A DNA stretch of 64,000 nt from an uncultured Clostridia bacterium. GTDB lineage: Bacteria; Bacillota; Clostridia; Lachnospirales; CAG-274. Where the stretch lies: positions 57,524 through 121,523 of the forward strand of contig CALWSP010000014.1 in NCBI GenBank assembly GCA_944384235.1, read 5' to 3'. The notes under the pieces were generated by a model. It saw nothing but the letters and a program-made list of their open reading frames with translations, ran no database searches and was not told where the DNA came from. Each line of letters starts with the position of its first letter. The stretch's first letter is position 1. Positions 60,579 through 64,000 of the stretch are shown piece after piece. The position numbers and the translations under genes are program-made.

Positions 60579-61481
60579 ATGAAAATAGTTAAGAATAGAT
60601 TTATTTATATTGCTATATCCGTTGTTCTTATACTTTTAGGCATTGCTTCTATGATTTTTAATGCTATTAAGGGCGAGGGGGCTTTTAATTACGATATTCA
60701 ATTTACTGGTGGTACTTCTATTCAAGTTGATTTAGGGAAGGAAGCTAGCGACGAGGAAGTTTCAAGCTTAGTAGAAAGCATTATTGGGGAAGCTCCTGCA
60801 CAAATTCAATCTTTAGATGGGAATGTTAAGTTAATTAAGACTAAATCTTTAGATGTTGAAACGAGAAACAATGTTCAAGCTGGTATTATTGAAAAGTATG
60901 GAAACACAAGCGAAGATTTTACTATTCAAGATGTTAGTGGAACTATTAGCAGCGAAATGAAAAGAGATGCTATTATTTCTATTTTGGTTTCTTGTGTAGT
61001 TATGCTTATTTATATTACTGTTAGGTTTAAAGATTTTAACACTGGTGCTAGTGCTGTTATTGCTCTTTGTCACGATGTGCTTGTTGTTTTAGGCAGTTAT
61101 GCTCTTTTTAGAATACCTTTAAACAACAATTTTATTGCAGCAATTTTAACTGTGCTTGGTTATTCTATTAATGCAACTATTGTTATTTTTGACAGAGTTA
61201 GAGAAAATAGAAGGTTAATTGGAAGAAGTAATTTTGAATCTCTTGTAGATACATCTGTTAAGCAAACGCTTACTAGAACTATGTTTACTTCTTTAACAAC
61301 TTTCTTTACTATTTTTGCTCTTTGTGTTTTTGGAGTTGATTCAATTAAACAATTTGCTATTCCAATAACTGTTGGTGTAGTTTGTGGTGCTTATTCTTCT
61401 GTGTTTATATCAGGAAATATATGGTATATATTATCTAATATTTCTTACAAGAAAAAGCAGGCTAAACATAGTAAAAAATAA
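60579..61481 (+). CDS. secF: Protein translocase subunit SecF
   Basis: Partner of SecD, six membrane helices over 300 residues. N-terminal helix, periplasmic FTGGTSIQVDLG, then VLGYSINATIVIFDRVREN, the family signature. Ends with a Lys-rich tail and the terminator at 61488. Confidence 0.96.
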   Translation: MKIVKNRFIYIAISVVLILLGIASMIFNAIKGEGAFNYDIQFTGGTSIQVDLGKEASDEEVSSLVESIIGEAPAQIQSLDGNVKLIKTKSLDVETRNNVQAGIIEKYGNTSEDFTIQDVSGTISSEMKRDAIISILVSCVVMLIYITVRFKDFNTGASAVIALCHDVLVVLGSYALFRIPLNNNFIAAILTVLGYSINATIVIFDRVRENRRLIGRSNFESLVDTSVKQTLTRTMFTSLTTFFTIFALCVFGVDSIKQFAIPITVGVVCGAYSSVFISGNIWYILSNISYKKKQAKHSKK

Positions 61482-61487
61482 TTTATT

Positions 61488-61516
61488 AAAAGACTGCCTT
61501 TTGGCAGTCTTTTTTT
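61488..61516 (+). terminator. Terminator of secDF
   Basis: An 11-bp perfect stem (61488-61498 with 61503-61513), TTTT loop, T-run that extends into the recJ ribosome-binding region. Confidence 0.92.
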
Positions 61517-61526
61517 GGAGGGAAAA

Positions 61527-63266
61527 ATGGCTAACTGGAGAATTAAAAAATGTAGTGTTGAAGCAAATAAATTAATGAATTTTTACGGGAAAGGAAAGCC
61601 TTTAGCTTATTCTTTATATCATAAAAAAGTTAGAAACCGAGATGAAATAAAAAAATACATTGATTTTGAAAACTTTGAATTTGAAGATATTAACAATTTA
61701 AAGGGGGTTAAAGAGGCTTTTCAAATTATTGAAAAGTTTATTAAAAGCAAAGAGCTTATTTATATATATGGAGATTATGATGCTGATGGTGTTATGAGCA
61801 CTTCAATTATGTACAAAGGTTTAAAACAGCTTGGAGCAAATGTTAAATATTTTATTCCTGACAGAGTTGAAGATGGATATGGTTTAAACATTAATGCTAT
61901 TAAAGATTTGATTGAGCAAGGGACTAAATTGATTATAACTTGTGACAATGGTATATCTGCAATTGAACAAATTGAGTTTGCTATTGAAAGAAATGTTAAA
62001 GTTATTGTTTTAGACCACCACGAACCTGTTTACATAGAAGAAGATTTTGAAAAAATAGAAATTTTGCCTAGAGCGAACGCTGTTGTTGATGCTAAAATTA
62101 AAGATTGTGGATATAAATTTAAGGTTATGTGTGCTGGTGGGCTTTGTTTTAGATTTATATGCGGGCTTTATGAGTATTTAGGGGTAAAGTTAGAAAATGA
62201 GGAAGAATTATGTGAGCTTGCAACAATAGCTACTGTTTGTGATGTTGTAGATTTATGTGGAGAAAACCGTGCGTTAGTTAAAAGAGGTATAAAGTCAATT
62301 AACACAAATGTTAAAAACAAAGGGTTAAAAACATTAATGGAGGTTAAAGACTTAAAAGAAGTTACATCATACAGCATTGGGTTTGTTATTGGACCTTGTG
62401 TGAATGCTAGTGGCAGGTTAGATAGCGCAAAAATTGCTGTTCAATTATTCATAAGTGAAGACAATGAAGAAATTTTAAGGCTTGCTATGGCTTTGAGTGA
62501 ATTTAATGAAGAAAGAAAAGATATTACGGCAAGAGGTTTAGAAAGAATTGTTGAAAAAATTGAAAGTTCAGATTTAATAAAAGACAAAATTATTATTGTG
62601 TATGACGATGAAACTCACGAAAGTGTTGCTGGAATTATTGCTGGAAGGCTTAGAGAAAAATACAAAAGACCAGCTATTGTTTTAACAAAGAGTGAAGATG
62701 GAGCAAAGGGGTCTGGTAGGTCTGTTGAAAAGTATAATATGTTTGAGGAGTTGAATAAGGTTAGAAGCCTTATGACAAAATTTGGCGGGCATACTATGGC
62801 TGTTGGTCTTAGTATTGAAAAAAATATGATTGATATTTTTAGAAAAAGTGTTAATAATAATTGTGAGATGTCAATTGAAGAACTTGAAAGCGATGTAAAA
62901 ATAGATTGTGTGCTTGAATTAGAAGATGTTACAATTAAAAACATAGAGGAGCTTGATATTTTGTCGCCTTTTGGCAAAGGAAATGAAAAGCCTATTTTCG
63001 CAATTAGAAACAGTATAGCGACTAATATTAGATTTGTTGGAAAAGAAAAAAATATTGTATCTTTTAAAATTTATGATGGCAAAAAAATTATTAAGGCTAT
63101 TGATTTTGATAATTATGAGAAATGGATTGAATTTATAGAAAGTAGAAATATAAATATAGAAGAGGATATTATAAATTTTGATGCTATAATAAATTTAGAT
63201 ATTAATGAATACTTAGACAATATATCGCCTCAAATTATTATAAAAGAGGTTAAATTTTTAGGTTAA
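61527..63266 (+). CDS. recJ: Single-stranded-DNA-specific exonuclease RecJ
   Basis: 5'-3' ssDNA exonuclease of recombination and mismatch repair. DHH-family motifs: YGDYDADGVMSTS (motif I), TCDNGISA, LDHHEP (DHH) and GPCVNASGRLDSAK; the DHHA1 domain has KGSGRSVEKYNM and GGHTMAVGLSI. 579 residues. The ATG at 61527 follows GGAGGG by five bases; a TTG at 61515 overlaps that site. It sits only 11 bases past the secDF terminator, so it either relies on read-through or has a weak promoter not seen. Confidence 0.94.
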   Translation: MANWRIKKCSVEANKLMNFYGKGKPLAYSLYHKKVRNRDEIKKYIDFENFEFEDINNLKGVKEAFQIIEKFIKSKELIYIYGDYDADGVMSTSIMYKGLKQLGANVKYFIPDRVEDGYGLNINAIKDLIEQGTKLIITCDNGISAIEQIEFAIERNVKVIVLDHHEPVYIEEDFEKIEILPRANAVVDAKIKDCGYKFKVMCAGGLCFRFICGLYEYLGVKLENEEELCELATIATVCDVVDLCGENRALVKRGIKSINTNVKNKGLKTLMEVKDLKEVTSYSIGFVIGPCVNASGRLDSAKIAVQLFISEDNEEILRLAMALSEFNEERKDITARGLERIVEKIESSDLIKDKIIIVYDDETHESVAGIIAGRLREKYKRPAIVLTKSEDGAKGSGRSVEKYNMFEELNKVRSLMTKFGGHTMAVGLSIEKNMIDIFRKSVNNNCEMSIEELESDVKIDCVLELEDVTIKNIEELDILSPFGKGNEKPIFAIRNSIATNIRFVGKEKNIVSFKIYDGKKIIKAIDFDNYEKWIEFIESRNINIEEDIINFDAIINLDINEYLDNISPQIIIKEVKFLG

Positions 63267-63273
63267 GATAAAT

Positions 63274-63316
63274 AAAACACTATATATAGTAGGTTAGAAA
63301 ACGTATATAGTGTTTT
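63274..63316 (+). terminator. Possible terminator after recJ
   Basis: A 13-bp perfect stem (63274-63286 with 63304-63316) with a 17-base loop; no clear T-run after it. A weak terminator or processing site. Confidence 0.5.
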
Positions 63317-63349
63317 ATTAATTATAGAAAAAAATGTCTAAAAAAATCA

Positions 63350-63388
63350 AAAAAAGTTCTTGACACAGAGATATCTTTATGGTAAACT
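63350..63388 (+). promoter_or_regulatory. rRNA promoter P1
   Basis: A-rich upstream element, TTGACA (63360-63365), 17-bp spacer, TAAACT (63383-63388). A stem-loop with one G-T pair (63394-63401 with 63412-63419) begins at about +1. Confidence 0.85.
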
Positions 63389-63421
63389 ATGTTTTGTCGC
63401 TAAGGAAATTAAGCGGCAAGA

Positions 63422-63468
63422 AAAAAATAAAAAAAGTTCTTGACAAACGAAAAGAACTTTGATATAAT
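63422..63468 (+). promoter_or_regulatory. rRNA promoter P2
   Basis: A-tract, TTGACA (63440-63445), 17-bp spacer, TATAAT (63463-63468). A 10-bp perfect stem-loop (63478-63487 with 63493-63502) begins within a few bases of the predicted start. Confidence 0.92.
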
Positions 63469-63510
63469 AACTGAGGTTGTTAAGTTCAAAAAGAACTTAA
63501 CAAAAAACTT

Positions 63511-63551
63511 CAAAAAAAGTACTTGACAAAGAGTTAAAGCTATGATAAAAT
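63511..63551 (+). promoter_or_regulatory. rRNA promoter P3
   Basis: A-tract, TTGACA (63523-63528), 17-bp spacer, TAAAAT (63546-63551). Predicted +1 is G63558, the first base of a 5-bp stem-loop (63558-63570). Confidence 0.9.
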
Positions 63552-63606
63552 AAGAAAGCTAAAACTTAGCAGGAAGTTGGAACGAAAAAGGTTCTGAAAA
63601 AACTTC

Positions 63607-63647
63607 AAAAAAAAGTGCTTGACAAGTTGAAAGACTTGTGATATACT
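63607..63647 (+). promoter_or_regulatory. rRNA promoter P4
   Basis: A-tract, TTGACA (63619-63624), 17-bp spacer, TATACT (63642-63647). Predicted +1 is G63654, the first base of a 5-bp stem-loop (63654-63671). Confidence 0.9.
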
Positions 63648-63679
63648 AAACAAGTTGCAACACAAAGCAACAAGAACTT

Positions 63680-63732
63680 AAAAAAATAAAATAAAAAAAG
63701 TTCTTGACAAGCTTAAAAAGTTGTGATATAAT
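63680..63732 (+). promoter_or_regulatory. rRNA promoter P5
   Basis: A-rich upstream element, TTGACA (63704-63709), 17-bp spacer, TATAAT (63727-63732). Predicted +1 is G63739, the first base of a GCTAC-TTCG-GTAGC tetraloop hairpin (63739-63752). Confidence 0.93.
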
Positions 63733-63760
63733 AAACAAGCTACTTCGGTAGCGAAAAAAT

Positions 63761-63780
63761 CAGAACATTGAAAACTAAAT
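63761..63780 (+). promoter_or_regulatory. boxA-like antitermination site of the rRNA leader
   Basis: CAGAACATTGAAAACTAAAT resembles the leader boxA found before Firmicutes rRNA genes (TGTTCTTTGAAAACTAAA). It would bind NusB-S10 to prevent premature termination. Confidence 0.7.
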
Positions 63781-63891
63781 AACTTAAAGAAATAAACTCA
63801 ATCCCAAACAATTCCGAATTAAAAAGGAATAAAAAAGTTGAGAAACAACTATAAAAACAAGTCAGTAGTTTAGAAAAAGAGCTACAAACTT

Positions 63892-64000
<109 letters not shown>

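Noticed and set aside
63360..63732. Regularly spaced AAAAAAGTTCTTGACA units that look like a repeat or CRISPR-like array
   Set aside because: The repeated parts are -35 elements with A-tracts and each is followed by a correctly spaced -10; the intervals differ in length and the array leads straight into 16S rRNA, so it is a promoter array.

Overview
The window looks like an ordinary chromosomal stretch of a low-GC, anaerobic, endospore-forming member of the Clostridia, probably close to Lachnospirales (family not resolved). The reasons are the AT-rich codon use, strong Shine-Dalgarno sites with some TTG/GTG starts, consensus TTGACA-17-TATAAT promoters, [FeFe]-hydrogenases, the Pta/AckA acetate route, spore genes (gpr, a spoVD-type PBP, a gerS-like lipoprotein beside alr) and the SCIFF peptide with its radical-SAM maturase. 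No transposase, phage gene, CRISPR array or integrase was seen. The left edge cuts a tsaC/Sua5 gene. The right edge cuts a 16S rRNA gene just after its start.

Layout. 1-5.2 kb: housekeeping (tsaC, rpiB, upp, tagO; convergent thrC; nrdR). 5.3-10.1 kb: a hydrogenase operon with a [2Fe-2S] protein, a PAS-containing putative sensory (group C) [FeFe]-hydrogenase, a SpoIIE-type phosphatase and a second, apparently catalytic [FeFe]-hydrogenase. 10.1-13.3 kb: ydcF-like gene, methyltransferase, hslO, rpsU, yqeY. 13.4-15.0 kb: two divergent membrane proteins, one CbiB-like and one possibly CobS-like. 15.1-19.0 kb: cinA, recA, an RluA-type pseudouridine synthase, rnhA. 19.0-23.4 kb: tmcAL, pta-ackA, yceD-rpmF with a structured leader, then a tRNA-Thr on the minus strand. 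23.9-37.0 kb: division and wall (dcw) cluster, mraZ-rsmH-ftsL-pbp-spoVD-murE-murF-mraY-murD-ftsW. 37.0-43.3 kb: gpr, rpsT, a three-gene apbE operon resembling part of the flavin electron-transfer locus, a flavin oxidoreductase and three SseB-family genes. 43.3-51.3 kb: L10 leader with rplJL, a Cys/His-repeat DUF1292 protein, dnaE, an oxidoreductase, a split TauE/SafE pair and nth. 51.4-57.3 kb: an unknown gene, gerS-like lipoprotein, alr, mazF, a NUDIX hydrolase, ychF, azlCD. 57.4-63.3 kb: scfA-scfB, secD-secF, recJ. 63.36-64.0 kb: five tandem promoters and the start of an rRNA operon.

How the parts fit. The hydrogenase operon pairs a likely H2 sensor with a phosphatase and an enzyme, which suggests H2-responsive signalling. 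Pta/AckA supplies ATP by acetate formation. The dcw cluster appears to be autoregulated by MraZ through three 10-bp repeats placed at the predicted transcription start. Ribosomal protein genes carry RNA leaders: a recognisable L10 leader with an attenuator, and unrecognised structured leaders before yceD-rpmF and rpsT.

The least ordinary signals are at the level of DNA architecture. One is a 41-bp near-perfect palindrome that forms two fully overlapping, face-to-face promoters between nth and an unknown gene. Another is the five-promoter rRNA array, in which every predicted transcript begins with a stem-loop. mraZ has no canonical start codon at its expected start. FtsL and FtsW carry Asn/Arg-rich cytoplasmic tails of similar composition. 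All functional statements are from reading the sequence; no database search was run.
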